Origin: Chara braunii
Lineage: Eukaryota; Streptophyta; Charophyceae; Charales; Characeae
Direction of reading: 5' to 3'
Length of the DNA stretch: 53,754 nt
Assembly: GCA_003427395.1 (NCBI GenBank)
Contig: BFEA01000922.1
Coordinates: 3,663 to 57,416, forward strand
In this document: one piece after another, positions 33,931 through 46,145 of the stretch
Position numbering within the stretch: position 1 is the first letter of the stretch
Layout of the letters: each line of letters begins with the position of its first letter
Translations under genes and position numbers: made by a program
The notes under the pieces: model-generated
Told to the model about the DNA's origin: nothing
What the model saw: only the letters and a program-made list of their open reading frames with translations
Databases searched by the model: none

Positions 33931-35255
33931 GGATAACGAGAAATTACCGTTGTCCCTAGTGGAACGACACTCAGGAATTTTATTTTACAGTAGATAAATT
34001 GATCATATTCCAATTATTTTATTTTTATCGATTAATTTTTTTTTATCATTTTATCTTTATGGATTATGTATTGATTTTATTTTATAGAATATTTTTGTTA
34101 TGTGAACATTTCAGTTGGATTTAAATTTTTAATGTCCCGATATTAATTGGGCTATACTTTGTTATTATCTTGATATTCATCGAATTTATCTATAAATTTA
34201 AAATATTGAGTAAAAAATTATTTTTTTTCATGAATAATATTTTAATCATATACTTTATCTTAACCTTAAAGTATCATTCGAGTTATAATTTTAGTAGATC
34301 TATTTTTTGTGCAAATAATTATCAGTTGCAATTATTTTAAGATATTGTCGATCAATCGTTAACTTTCTTTTGATATTGTTTGATATATTTACTTAGTCAT
34401 GAATTTGATATTGGAATGATGTATATTTTGATCAATCAGTTTACCTGGACTCCAATTCATTTTGAGATTATCAATTTTTGTCATGCATTTCTATGATGGA
34501 AGGCATCTGAATTATTGTTGAAGATTATTAAGCTTGGATCGTTTTGAAATTTCATGTGAAAACATTGGTTGTAAGTTATATTATTGTTGTTGAATATTTT
34601 TGAAGTAAGTTTTGAAGATGTTATTAAATCACGATAAATTTCTAGTGGATTTATGAGCTCCGTAGATGGTAGTTAGGCTCGCGTCGGAGCTACGCTCTTG
34701 GTCCATACCGGGATGTTTTTTTTTTTACCTTATATGGTTTGAGAGAAATAAGACTACACTTTCACTCAAAGGGAGGAAGGTGTTGAGATCTTGTTAGAAT
34801 GTTGTTTGTAGGGTAGGCGACTATCGTTTGCCGCGAGGGAAGGAGTGACTACCTAACCTCGTGTCAAACATGGTCACCGTGCCTCTATGACCGGGGTCTA
34901 ACCAGCCTCGGTTATGTGAGGTGGGGCAGTTCTACTCTACATGCAGAGGACTAATGAAATCGAAAGCGTTGAAATCAGAAGGTATGTGGTGAGGCTCGAA
35001 TTTTAAGCGGGGTTTGATGTTGAGATGCTATCATGTGAAAAGGATTACACCACTCCTTGACGCATATCACAAATAATTCAAGAAAACATCAGATATGATA
35101 ACTATGTGAGTTGTTCTTTCTCTCTAAAGTTAGAATAGGCTCAAAACTTGGACGAAGACTTTTAAATGAGTGGTTGCTCTATGGATGGTTTGTTCAGATT
35201 ATGTCTGAACAACTTCCGACAGGTTGACCTATTGTGTATCAACCTGAAGGATGTC
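33931..35255. other. No gene; A/T-rich intergenic DNA
   Basis: Strongly A/T-rich from 34,000 to 34,650, then mixed. No coding or repeat assignment. Confidence 0.5.
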
Positions 35256-35575
35256 GATTTTAGGTTTGCCAGGGGCGAAATCTCTTAACCATTTAGAGAG
35301 ACAAAATTATTGGCCGTCAGTGGGGTGATGCTAAGACCATTCCGAAAAAGATCCTCTGTATTTTAGGCTTCCAGGGGCGGAATCTGGGTCCAAATTTTGA
35401 TTTTAGGCTTGCTAGGGGCGGAATCTGGTACTATTTCAATCCATGAGTACAAAACTCTTAAGTTTTAGGTTTTTGGAGGCTGAATCCTGTTTTGTTGTAT
35501 TTATATTTAGGCTTTTGGAGGCTGAATCCAGTATTGTTGCGTTATATTTAGGCTTATGGAGGCCGAATCCAGGTT
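35256..35575 (+). repeat. Array of TTTTAGGCTTNTGGAGGCGG units
   Basis: Six units near 35,257, 35,361, 35,401, 35,462, 35,503 and 35,545, each TTTTAGGYTTNYNRGGGGCGGAATC or close. The last three drift to TTTGGAGGCTGAATCC. Similar in size and spacing to the arrays of family P, but I could not anchor it to a P copy. Confidence 0.8.
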
Positions 35576-35726
35576 GTTGGGGAAAGTCCGGTTTTGTTCT
35601 GGACAATTGTTTTGGATTATTGTGTATTGTAATCTTTGCTTTCGCATGAAAAGTTCATAAGGATCCTAACTTTTTATTTTGATGGTGAACGACGGGGCGT
35701 CGTTAAGTGGGGTCCGAGAATCTTGT

Positions 35727-35762
35727 CGGGGCAAATACCCTGACAAGAATATTTGTCGGGGA
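35727..35762. repeat. Palindrome TACCCTT/AAGGGTA, copy 4 (decayed)
   Basis: GGGGCAAATACCCTGACAAG followed by AATATTTGTCGGGG. Several arm mismatches. Left end of copy B. Confidence 0.7.
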
Positions 35763-36133
35763 TTTTAAATGTCGGACACTGTCCGATTATTTTTGTTGAA
35801 TTGAAGGACTTGATAAGACCAACATTGCTAAAAGTTCATTCAGATTAACCTACGACAGAGAGACTGAAACTTTTCTGGACTTTAGTTCGGGCGTTTGCGT
35901 CATCCGTAGATAACTGCGGTGGTTGGAGGTTTCTTGTAGGGCCGCAGAGGTACGTGGACGTGGAAATACTAAATCTAGATTTTTACCTAAAATAATGACG
36001 CGCGGCTTAGCAGCCACGCGATTCAGGGCTTAAGTAGGCTAAGGAGAGGGACGCACTGGGTATAGGACCACGACGCGGGAGGAATAGGAGGCTTTTTTTT
36101 TTTTTTGTCATAGGTAATGGAATTTGGCGGGCC

Positions 36134-36198
36134 ATAGGAGCAACTCTTCTATTTACCGGGCCTTCTGGTGGTTTATCAAATAGAAGAGTTGCTCCTAT
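36134..36198. repeat. Perfect 21-bp inverted repeat with 23-bp loop
   Basis: ATAGGAGCAACTCTTCTATT plus T at 36,134-36,154 is exactly complementary to 36,178-36,198. Overlaps the second hairpin (CTCCTATCATATCGTGATAA) at its right end. Absent as a long arm from copy A. Confidence 0.95.
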
Positions 36199-36783
36199 CA
36201 TATCGTGATAAGAGCTAGCCCAACAGGTAAACCACTTGCTTTACATCCTGCAGATGCAGAGATCGAAGCCAGTAGGCTCCACTGGGCTAGCTCCTTTTGG
36301 AGCGGCCATGGGTAATGTAATTTGGCGCGGCCGATTTCGGACGTGCGATCTGCAAGATCACACGACCTGGAACAACCGCGCGGATGAGGCATGGACCCTG
36401 CGCAAGGATGCCACATATAAGTCAAGGAACGACCCACAACAATTCGAGTCCATCAGGACTCGAACTTTGATCTACATCTCTGCAAACCGTGGGAGGTGAC
36501 CGTTGGCATAAGCCAACGGGAAATAATTAAAAAAAATAAAAAAAAATTGAGACTAATACGAACGTGAAGCGCCACATGACGCTAATAGAAGTGACAAGGG
36601 AAATTAAGACCCCAGTGCGCCTGACGGTTCCCATTTTAAACGGGCAACCATTTTTTTAGGTACGTTTTTTTTTTGTTTTTTTTTTTTAATTTGCCTTAGA
36701 TTTGCTTCAGATTTTTTTTTTTTAGATTTTTTTTAGATTCTCTTGAATTTTTCTTTTCTTCTTGTTCGTGATTTTGCTAAGGC

Positions 36784-36807
36784 ACCCATTCGTCGAAACG
36801 AATGGGT
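36784..36807. repeat. Hairpin ACCCATTCG-TCGAAA-CGAATGGGT
   Basis: Counterpart of 31,015-31,038. Pairing is preserved with a G-C to A-T exchange and an inverted loop. Confidence 0.95.
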
Positions 36808-36875
36808 TGCTACTGACATCGATGGGTGCGTGAATCGAATGAATTTACCCCTAGAAAGGGGAATTATACACTTGC

Positions 36876-36900
36876 GTATGTGTGTGTGTGTATGTGTTTT

Positions 36901-36963
<63 letters not shown>
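36876..36963. repeat. (GT)n(GA)n microsatellite in copy B
   Basis: Shorter and more interrupted than in copy A, and fully sequenced. Passes straight into GAATCCTACC. Confidence 0.95.
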
Positions 36964-36964
<1 letters not shown>

Positions 36965-39405
36965 GAATCCTACCTGGCACGGACACTTATGGTACTTCCA
37001 TCTATAGGAAGAGCAAAATCAAATGAATCTACTGCTTGAACATGAAAATATACACTGCCACTTTTTTTTTTTTTGTCCTCCAGTCATTTTCAAGAGGCTG
37101 TTTCAGCGCTTGTTGGAAAGGGCTGTGACTGCAAAAAAAAAAAAAAAAAAAAAAAAGTGAAGCGCCAGATGAGCTTGAAGTCCCCAAGGTTGCGGCTGGC
37201 GCCCATGTCAGTGGGCAATCATTCTCCCATAGAGGTACGTTTTTATTATTATTATTATTGTTATTCTCTTTTATAGTTTATTTTAGATTTGTTTTTAGAT
37301 CTACTTTTTTTCTTCTTTCTTTCTTTTTTAGAAACCCCCTTGTTCCTACTAAGGAGTGCTCGTTTAATTATGAAAACAGGCAGCTTAATTGGGCCGTGCG
37401 CCTGAATCAAGTGCCCTTTCTGCGCCAGATACAGAAGCAGGGCAGGGGGAAGGGGGTAGAAGACCTTGCTGAGCTTGACTCTAGTTCGACTATGTGAAAT
37501 GACTTGGGGTGTGGGGCTGGCCATTCGTCTCAAAACAATGAACAACTTCCCCACAGGGAAAACAAGGGTTAAGAGAAAAAAAAGGGAGGGAGGAAAAGGA
37601 AACGGCCTCGTATGTGACCGTGATCATGGAATAGATGAAGAGGGTGGAAAGTTCTAGCTGGGGGACAAGACTGCAACTGTTCATTTTGAACATGTTGCAG
37701 AAAATAGTTGAATACAACCATTTTCAGAAGCATGTGACCTAGGAGAAAGGCTAGATGCTTCTGGGTATCCAGGATCTTGGTTCCCATAAGGGAACATCAA
37801 GATTCCTCGCCCTTGATCGTGACTCAGATCAACGGCCTGACTCGACTCCATTTGGCAATGCTGCTCGGACATTCACTTGTTTGAATGTTGGCTGGCAACT
37901 GCATGCTATTGTAAAGGGAAGGTGCTGCTGGTGGAGAGCTGGAGGTCTGCAGGATGAAGGGAGACACTGCAGGAGGAGGACAGGCTAGTGCAACCATAGC
38001 CAAGGGTTCGAGGCTCACCCCCCCACCCCTGTGCTAGTGTTGTGGCCGACGGGCTGCGTCAAGGGCCGGACAGTGCGGTAAGCAACACCTATTTTAGTGG
38101 GGTTGTGTTGCGGGACGGCGCCGTGGCATCAAGACCTTCCTAAGGGAACCTCCTTGAAGGTGCTGCTGGATTTGCCACCTGGCATCAAGACCTTCCTTGA
38201 AGGTGCTGCCGGATTTGCCACGTAACGCCGATGTTTTTTTTTTTATGTGAGTATGGGGAGATGAGGAGATGCTGCTGAATTAGCGGCGCAACAACGAAAG
38301 CGTATCCAGTGGGATCATGTTGCCGAAATTTGGCGGCGGCAGCGACACTGTCAGTGAGGAAGTGCTGTTATTTTTTTGGCATAGAGGCGACAACACTTTT
38401 CAGTGAGGTTATGCTGAGTATTTGACGACACGGGGATCGATGGTCTCGCCCCTGTTTTTTTTTTTTTTTGTGGTGGCTCTGGCGGACCAGCATGGTATAG
38501 AGGTTGGACTGCCAATGAAGTACGATTGGGTCTGTGTGGCAGTGGTGTGAGGACCGGCAACATGAAGAGAGTGCGGAGTGAGTGCACGAGGCAATGACTA
38601 TTGGATTTGTGGCACATGCGGTTTTTAGCCAGGGCCACCTTTATTTGTTTTGCAGCGCACAATGCGAGCGGTTTTGAGTTATAGACCATTTGGTGTTGTC
38701 GGCGATTGCGTGGGACTTCCCAAGACTACATAGGACCATCTTGGGACCAAGTGGGACCAACTTGGGGTGTGAACACAGTTGTTTGAGGTCGTGTGAATCT
38801 GCGAGTTGGTTTGCAAGTATCCTTGGAGGTTGTGGTGCAATGGGGACTGTATCGGGACTGTCTGGGGCATTTGGGACCATGTGAGAGTTATTCTTGGGAG
38901 CACCCTCCTGGAGGGTTATCCCACTCGAGTTCTCTCAATGAGCCCGACTCTTGCTCATTCGGGCTTGAGGGAGGACGGGGACCGTGGTTCAGGAGAAAGG
39001 CCAAAACATGTGGATTTGTGAGTTGCATATTTTTATATTCTACGACGGTCATTCTATTTGGATTGAGATACTACTTGACTTTCTTGAGTGAGTCAATTCA
39101 AACATCACTCAAGGTCAGTTGATTGACTCAGATTTCCCTTCACATCTGTGTGAACCCACACTTTGCTTGACCCTGTTGTTTTAAATGTTCAAAAGAAAAG
39201 GTAGAGGAAAGTTGTGAGAGTTATGCATGTGAATGAAAAAGTCTGATTTGGGTATGGGGTTGTATTGGATTCCTTTGCATTTGTTTTCTTTGCGTTTTGT
39301 AAAGGTAGGTAGAAGAATGCTTGCAAAGGTGATTGATTATGCCTATTTGAGATGGAGAAAAGGATTGTCCTCTTTCTACCTTTCGCTTGCCTGCATGTTA
39401 AACGC

Positions 39406-40380
39406 AATTGTATTTTGAAATGAATAATTTCAATGGGTACTGTGAAAGAGATTTGTAAATATAATGAAGATGAAGATAATCAGACTTAGTTTTTTATCAC
39501 GATTGAACCTTTCTATCGCAAATGACCTTATTTATCCATACCTGTCCAAATGATTCTCATTCTCTATCTCTTTCTGTTTCTTTTCATCCAGGTTACCTTG
39601 AACTTAGGAGACGTGAGAATAACTGAAAATTACTCGTAGTTAACACATTTTATTTCTCTAGGGAGCATCTGGAGCGGGGGTTCGCTGCTTTAGGAGTCGA
39701 CCCCGTTAGCGACCTAGAGTGGACCGTTCTACTGGGGGGTACTCTGCCGATTCGGTGCAGATGGTCCGACTTCTGAGATCCGAGCTTTATGCTCGGGTGA
39801 GGAGGAGGAGTACCTTAGACCACTTCTTAGAGAGAGAGACATACAACACTTCAAGCAATGCACCTGATCAAGAATCATCCGCAAAGCAACCTGTCAGTTA
39901 AGAAAATTGAAAATGTATGGAGACGGGTGTGAGTGTGTCTAATCTTAAGTCGACAATAGGATGAAATGAATAACTTTGGTAACACGTCTCATCAAGTCAA
40001 AACTAAGGCAGTCGATTACCCTATTGGCAGCATCAATGTTATTGTCAATAACCAACTCCTTGTTGGCGGTTGTATGATTGTTTGGTGGAGTTCGACCCGG
40101 GGTGGTCGGATTTTATTTTGATCTTGTGATATTGGATTATATCATACGATGATTTGAATTCTTTCAATTATCATTTAAGATTGGATATAGCTTCCTATTG
40201 ACTACGGTCGATTCCTTTTGATGTAATTATGTATAATTATTATAATTTTTTTTTGACTATGTGTCTAAGAGACTATGATTAAATTTTGGGTTTCACGCTT
40301 GGTTGAGACCGTCCTAGTTGACCGACGTCTGCATTGTACTTAGGAGATTAGCGCCCTAAGGAATGGACGACGTTTGGGTC
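39406..40380. other. No recognised gene
   Basis: Contains a frame at 39,719-39,901 (60 codons, with VRLLRSELYARVRRRSTLDH) preceded by TTTATTTCTCTAG, which would serve as a splice acceptor. I recognise no family, and no matching exon is seen nearby. Confidence 0.35.
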
Positions 40381-40775
40381 TTCTTGGCGCTAACCAAGCG
40401 TACCTGTACAGCAGCGAACGAACAAATGCTCTTGGGCGATCTACCTTTGCAATTGCATGCAAGAACTTTTGCATGCGGATCAGTAACTCGATAAGGATAC
40501 ACCCCTAAGGGTGGTGACAACCCCTTAGGGAAGGTAAGTTTTCGTCTGCGGGAACCTATCCTGTCCTAGGGGACCGCGGGAAGTATAGCTGGCGCACCCC
40601 GCTAAAGCGGCGAAGGGGACGCAACTTCGACCGTCTCAGTGGTATGAGGTTTTGTTATGTTTTGTTCCTAAGTTGTTTCTTATTTTGTTATGATTACTCC
40701 TGCGTGACATGACCAAGAGGTCTCCCGCTCGTTGCAGAAAGACGGGAACCGATGTGCTTGACAACGCAATGTGCT
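40381..40775 (+). repeat. H module, copy 5
   Basis: Lies about 1 kb after copy B. AACCAAGCGTACCTGTACAG, GTAACTCGATAAGGATACAC (weakened A box), the best hairpin of the five (CCCTAAGGG, loop with GGTGACA, CCCTTAGGG at 40,503-40,530), CCTGTCCTAGGGGACCGCGG, and TGCGTGACATGACC. Confidence 0.78.
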
Positions 40776-41290
40776 AGCAGTTTACGAATTGAGAATGCGT
40801 CGACCCTATCAGAGTATCGCCAAGATGAGTTACGCGCGCTTTCATCACCATCCTCACCCCGTCCTACTTTTCTCACATTCTCACACTCACTGATACTTAC
40901 GCACATACACTTGTCATACTCAAATACAGTGGTGTATAGTTTCCATATCTTAGCAGTAGATTCCATCGATTTCGTTCATCTTATTGTCAGAAGCGTCGCG
41001 AGTTTGGCAGTGATGTCCGATGCTTACTTGCTTTCTCTCCCCCTTTCTTACATACTCCTTTTTTTTTCCTCTCCCTCTATCTCCGATGTCATTGTGTTCT
41101 CCCTCGTCATCGTTCTCGCTCATTTTCCGCGGCCTCCCGTTTCCTGATCTTCACTTTCCCTCGCACGTTTAAACGCCCACACGTCGCTTCCTTAGTCGGG
41201 CACGCCTATTTTTTCACCTCCCTCTCCATGCTCACCTTTTCATCATCTTCCTTCATTACCTCTCCTCTCTCTTCTTCTCGGCGCTTCTCT

Positions 41291-41365
<75 letters not shown>

Positions 41366-43544
41366 GAGTTCGCGAATGAAGACAAAATCGAAATGATAAT
41401 AAATGAAAATAAAATAAAGGATAATAATACTTAACCATACTTGATAATAATAATAATAATAAACTAGATTAACACAACGCACATTTCTCGTTAAGCGTAG
41501 ACTGAGAGAGTAACGTCGTATTTCGAGAGAGTCAGCCGCCCAATTTGCTGGACAGTAATTCAGGAGCTAAGTTGGTAAGTTTCTCTCTCTTTTCCCCCTT
41601 TCCCTTCTCCTCTTTTTCTCATACACACACACACCCGTAGTAGTGTATATTCCTATGTTTTTGCGGCAGTACGCTGTTAGTCGCGAGATTGGAGACTTAC
41701 ATGTTCTCTCTCTATCTGTCCTTCTCACACACACGCACATGTACACACACTCATGCACGTTATATATTGTACATTTTGGCCACGAGAGCGGTGACTTTCC
41801 TGTTCGCTCTCCCCCCTGCAACACAACCCGATGCACTGCGGTGTGCAGCATATCGAGACAACAACATGAGGAACATGATAGACACAGTTCGCATCCCAAT
41901 AAGTCAATCGAGTGACAACCTAACCTCACGACGCTTGTTGGCGGATGCACCGCATATCCCGCAAGTCCCCAATCTCCCATATGATAAACGACCGAATCGC
42001 AATACAATACGATCCTTCATTATGCGCAGCGTACCAAGATCTCAACATATGGGAATATTACATGCGCAACGTGGTTTCCAACAAATTGGGCGATGACGGC
42101 CCATCCTTATGACGCCAATGGCGGATGCATCATGCATCCCACAAGTCATCTCTCTCTAATATGGTAAGGTGCGGATGCAAGGCTGAAGCCATCTGTGCTA
42201 GAGGATGAGTGGGTGGTGAATACAACGATAATCAAGTTAGCACCATATCATCGGAAACATCCTGACAGGTGTGATCGCCGGTGACGAATGTGTTGTTGCC
42301 CTCCGAGAGAGATGGATTGGAATCTGGTCAACGCTTGCAAACACGACTCGTACTCCCCCTTTTTTCTTCTTCTTTCCCTCCTTCTTTATCAATGCTCTAC
42401 ACTTATTATTTTCTCTCTCCTGCACTCGATAGTAGTATATAATCAATAATTATCATAATTACCAAGTAATAATAATCAGATAACGAACCTTTTCTCGTCA
42501 GTCTTCCTCTTTCCTTTCCTCATTCCTTTTCCATTTGTCTCTTTGACTGCGATCGTATGTCGATTTCCAACTCCATCAACATGTACCCGTCCGAGATCTT
42601 CGTTAGATTAGCAATATAGGAAAATGAAAATCGCGATATTCTTAATAATAATAATCAGAGTAAAAGACTTACCTTAGTCAGTGTGGTGGCTGCAGTCCGA
42701 TCACCAAGGAGATCGTGAACTTTCATGTCCCATTTGTTGCAGATATCGTCTTCGCTTGCTTATAAGGTGGTCTTAGAACGAGGTGAGCTTTCGTCCCGAT
42801 TATCTCCTTCCTCCTTCTCCTCTTCGCCCTCCTTCTTGATACTCCCTCCTTCCTTCCTTCGTACTCCTCTCTCTCTTCCTCACACTCTCGCCCATACTCG
42901 CGATCAATCGCTGCTCTCTCCTCCCGGTTGGATTCACATTTGCCCACGCACTTCTGCTGGCTCACTTTCGCACTAGCGAGTTTGCCCTCTCGCTATCCTT
43001 ATCGCTCACTCTTTCCCTGATGCTTGCTTGCTTGATGTCTTTTCTCCCTTGCTCGTTTATGCTTGCGTGCTGGTTTCTGCTCGCGCTGTCCGTGCTTTCT
43101 TTTGTTTGCGTGAAGCCCCTCTTCCCTCCTCACACTTTTGCAGGTGTGCAATCCTTAGTCGTTCCTAGTGCTGCCACCCTGGACTAAGTGCCTGAACCCG
43201 ATCATATTTCGTGGAAAGAGAAAGACAAAAATGGTAATAATTATGTTGGTGTATTGTTCCTTGTTTCGGGCGAAAAATTCACTTCACCCGATTTGGTTGG
43301 TGATTGGTGTATGTAGTTCTTGGCATCCTTGTAGTTTGTGGTGATTGTGACGCGCCTTCATCCTACTTACCAATGAATCTTTAGTATGGTTTAGGAAGTA
43401 TCTGAGGCAGTCTTTGAACAACTCACGCAGAATCCCTCCCCCCAATATATATATATATATATAACGAGACATTAAGAAGGAAAAGGGAACGAAAACGAAC
43501 AACTAACCAAACTACCCTTTTTTTGTGCCTCGTTTTGCCATCTG
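40776..43544. other. No recognised gene; C/T-rich blocks
   Basis: Polypyrimidine tracts at about 41,025-41,285 and 42,790-42,900. An unrecognised plus-strand frame at 41,689-42,096 (135 codons) starts within CA-rich low complexity. GGCGGATGCA..CATCCCRCAAGTC occurs twice (near 41,940 and 42,120), a short local duplication. Confidence 0.4.
41294..41364. repeat. (TA)n microsatellite
   Basis: About 35 TA units without interruption. Confidence 0.97.
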
Positions 43545-43640
43545 ACGGGCTCCTGTCAAGGGGAGGAGCCCAAATTCGTTACCAACCAACCGACTCAAGC
43601 TCTAGAGGTCACGAGTTCTAGTCCCAGTACACCGTTGTGG
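43545..43640 (+). repeat. Possible SINE-like fragment
   Basis: TAGAGGTCACGAGTTCTAGT at 43,603-43,622 resembles the T-arm side of tRNA-derived SINEs (B box with two differences). Upstream is a GGGCTCCT/AGGAGCCC hairpin (43,548-43,572). No clear A box, so low confidence. Confidence 0.3.
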
Positions 43641-44760
43641 TTTGAAATGATGGTCGGGTAAATCATGTTCCTCTTATAAAAGAAGCTGGCCGGAGGGCAG
43701 GATGGATTCGTTCCCTGTACCTTCAGCGTGACGATCCACACTTGTATCTATTGGGCTAGCTCCTGGTTCGGTTAGAACAAAAGGACATTTGTCCTAAGTA
43801 AAGCACCGCGGTCTAGTTTAACTGAAATAACAGGTCCATGAGCTGTTTCTAAGATAGGATCGGACTGACATTGGCTGCAATCGTATGTTACGACATGCAA
43901 CATGCCTTTTTAGTTGCCCTGGCCGCACGGTCGGGGTCTTTATCAATTTTATCCTGCCTATGACAGTATGAACTGCCGTTGACGAGTTCGACGTTCATGA
44001 TCCTCGAGTAACTTTGTCGTACCGTCTGCCATCCTTTTATATTTTTAGACCGGCTCCATCACGGTGGATAGTATTGAAGTCAAGTTGAACGCAAAAGCAT
44101 GGGCAAATTTGCTCCGATAACGTGTTAGTTCAATAGAGGATCGTGGATCGAATGCACAAAGTAACAGTTTTTTCCACGAATAGATTTCAAAGTGTGTTGT
44201 TCCATTACAATAGTCGTCAGTCGGTTGTGTGGTCGGAATGTTCGACCACACTATGTGTGATTTGCACCACCATTTCGAGGGGGCGTTTCTTGTATGTCTG
44301 ACAATAAGTGTGTTGACGTGATAATTGAGGCTAGCGAAAGTGTGATGCAAAGGCTTTACCCACGGTACAACCGTTTGTTTTTTTGTGCTTAAAGCCTTAT
44401 GAACGATGTTGGCGTTTTGTCGTCTTCACATACCATCTCTGTGAGCAAGTTGTTTTGTGATAAAATGTGGACAACATGAGGGTGTTTCAATATCCGATAA
44501 CAAGTTTGTCAGCATGGCAGTGTATTGGGCTATCATGTTATTGGAGGCTGTCCACCCGATGGATTGTGTGGCTACTTGCAATTTCAGCGTCGATAATGAA
44601 AATGGTGGAGTTTTGTTTTCATGTATCAGTGATGGGAAACTCTGCTTGTGAAAAACGACTATGAGGAGTGGGAGTTTTGTTTGCAGGCTTCTCGCTGATG
44701 TCGGTGTACACGCACACACAAACACACAAACATGTGTGCACGTTTGTGTGTGTTTGTTTG

Positions 44761-44765
<5 letters not shown>
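43641..44765. other. No gene seen
   Basis: Short frames on both strands without recognisable motifs. Confidence 0.45.

Positions 44766-44815
<50 letters not shown>
44766..44815. repeat. (GT)n microsatellite
   Basis: About 24 GT units within a wider GT/CA-rich patch (44,705-44,830). His-Thr and Cys-Val frames are artefacts. Confidence 0.97.
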
Positions 44816-44823
<8 letters not shown>

Positions 44824-45050
44824 TTATGTGAAGTTTGAAGGTCATATTGTTCACACCATGACAAGAAGGCATCTGCCCTTGCTTTTCCTTTTTAAATTTT
44901 TAATTTTTCAGTTGTGCTTAGTGTTTGTTGTCTCTTCCCTTCCATGCCCTTATCTTCTAATTTTGTTCTATTTTATTGGTGATTCTCTATCGTAGTATGT
45001 TGCACTTGCTACAAAGTGAATACATATGTTACCGGGCAGTTCTATTTGAC

Positions 45051-45051
<1 letters not shown>

Positions 45052-45106
<55 letters not shown>

Positions 45107-45283
45107 NNNNNNNNNNNNNNNNNNNNNNNNNNNNNNNNNNNNNNNNNNNNNNNNNNNNNNNNNNNNNNNNNNNNNNNNNNNNNNNNNNNNNNNNNNNNNN
45201 NNNNNNNNNNNNNNNNNNNNNNNNNNNNNNNNNNNNNNNNNNNNNNNNNNNNNNNNNNNNNATTTATTTATTTATTTATTTAT
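45052..45283. repeat. (TA)n microsatellite, gap, (ATTT)n
   Basis: TA units to 45,106, N from 45,107 to 45,261, then about five ATTT units. Confidence 0.95.
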
Positions 45284-45494
45284 ATGTATAAAGAGAGAGA
45301 CACAAACAACGAAATCGGTTTCCAACATTAGTTTCACGAAGAGGCTGCAAGGTCCAGATTTTACCCATGCTAAAAAAAAAAAAAAAAAAAAGACAGGAAT
45401 CAACGTTACCATGGACTCGATTGTGTGAATTCGTAAAGACGCTCGTGATGTACGACATGAGAAATGAGGCTCTTCCTCAACTCCTCTCCTAGTG

Positions 45495-46145
45495 CTACGC
45501 AACATTATTCCCCGGTGATGGTTGGGGAAGACGATCACGTGTGGCTGATACACACCGTTTACGAAAGGGCCTGCTCTCGCCGTCATAATCATCGCCACTA
45601 CTGTCATCGAACAACAATTCTGGATCAACTTGCACTTTCGAATCTATAATAATGTTGTGGAGGATGCAGATGGTCACAAAATATTTGTAGAGAGTTTTAA
45701 ACATGCCAATCTGTCTCATTATGAAGTTCCTCTACACTGCCTTCAATCTCTTAATGACCTTGTTGAAGTATGGTAGTCGTCTTACTATGCCTTCTCGGCT
45801 GGTGTCCTGCTGCACCCTCCAATGAGTGTCATGAGTTATGGCAATTGCGGGTAACCAGCACCCGCCAAGAAATACCTAGTGATCCTCCAACCATCACCAA
45901 GGACTTCGTTCCCCATTGTGAACAACCCCGTACCTCCTTATGCCTGTTGGTAAAGAGGTAATACTCGGAGGACACGATTGTCATGAACAAACCCGTGACT
46001 GCGAGCAAACACACTAACGGTTTGACACTTGTGTTCGCACACAACTTGCGGAATGATGGAAAACTGTCATGTCTTATCATAGTAGCGTTCTCCCTACTTA
46101 CTCCTTGGCTTTTTGATGTAAATGTTATCACACTTTTTTCCAATC
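45495..46145 (-). pseudogene. PIF/Harbinger-like transposase relic (DDE_Tnp_4 type)
   Basis: On the minus strand, in different frames, appear HGFVHDNRVLRVLPLYQ (about 45,996-45,945), matching the family's G-x-V-H-D-x-R-V-L segment with an acidic residue, then YFLAGAGYPQLP (about 45,875-45,840), matching the Y-L-x-G-x-x-G-Y-P-L-L-P segment. FKTLYKYFVTICILHNIIID (near 45,700-45,635) is like the C-terminal L-H-N-I helix, followed by an acidic tail. At least two frameshifts and stops break it. The first catalytic Asp and the final Glu were not located. No terminal inverted repeats were identified nearby. Confidence 0.68.

Larger units (their letters stand above)
35723..39405 (+). repeat. Long direct repeat, copy B
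   Basis: Second copy of the 3.7-kb repeat, with many substitutions and indels relative to copy A. It has an extra segment near 38,090-38,340 and lacks parts of A near 30,230-30,400 and 32,200-32,280. Same minus-strand B-box-like AAAGTTCGAGTCCTGA near 36,457-36,472. Separated from A by about 2.2 kb that includes H4. Confidence 0.85.
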
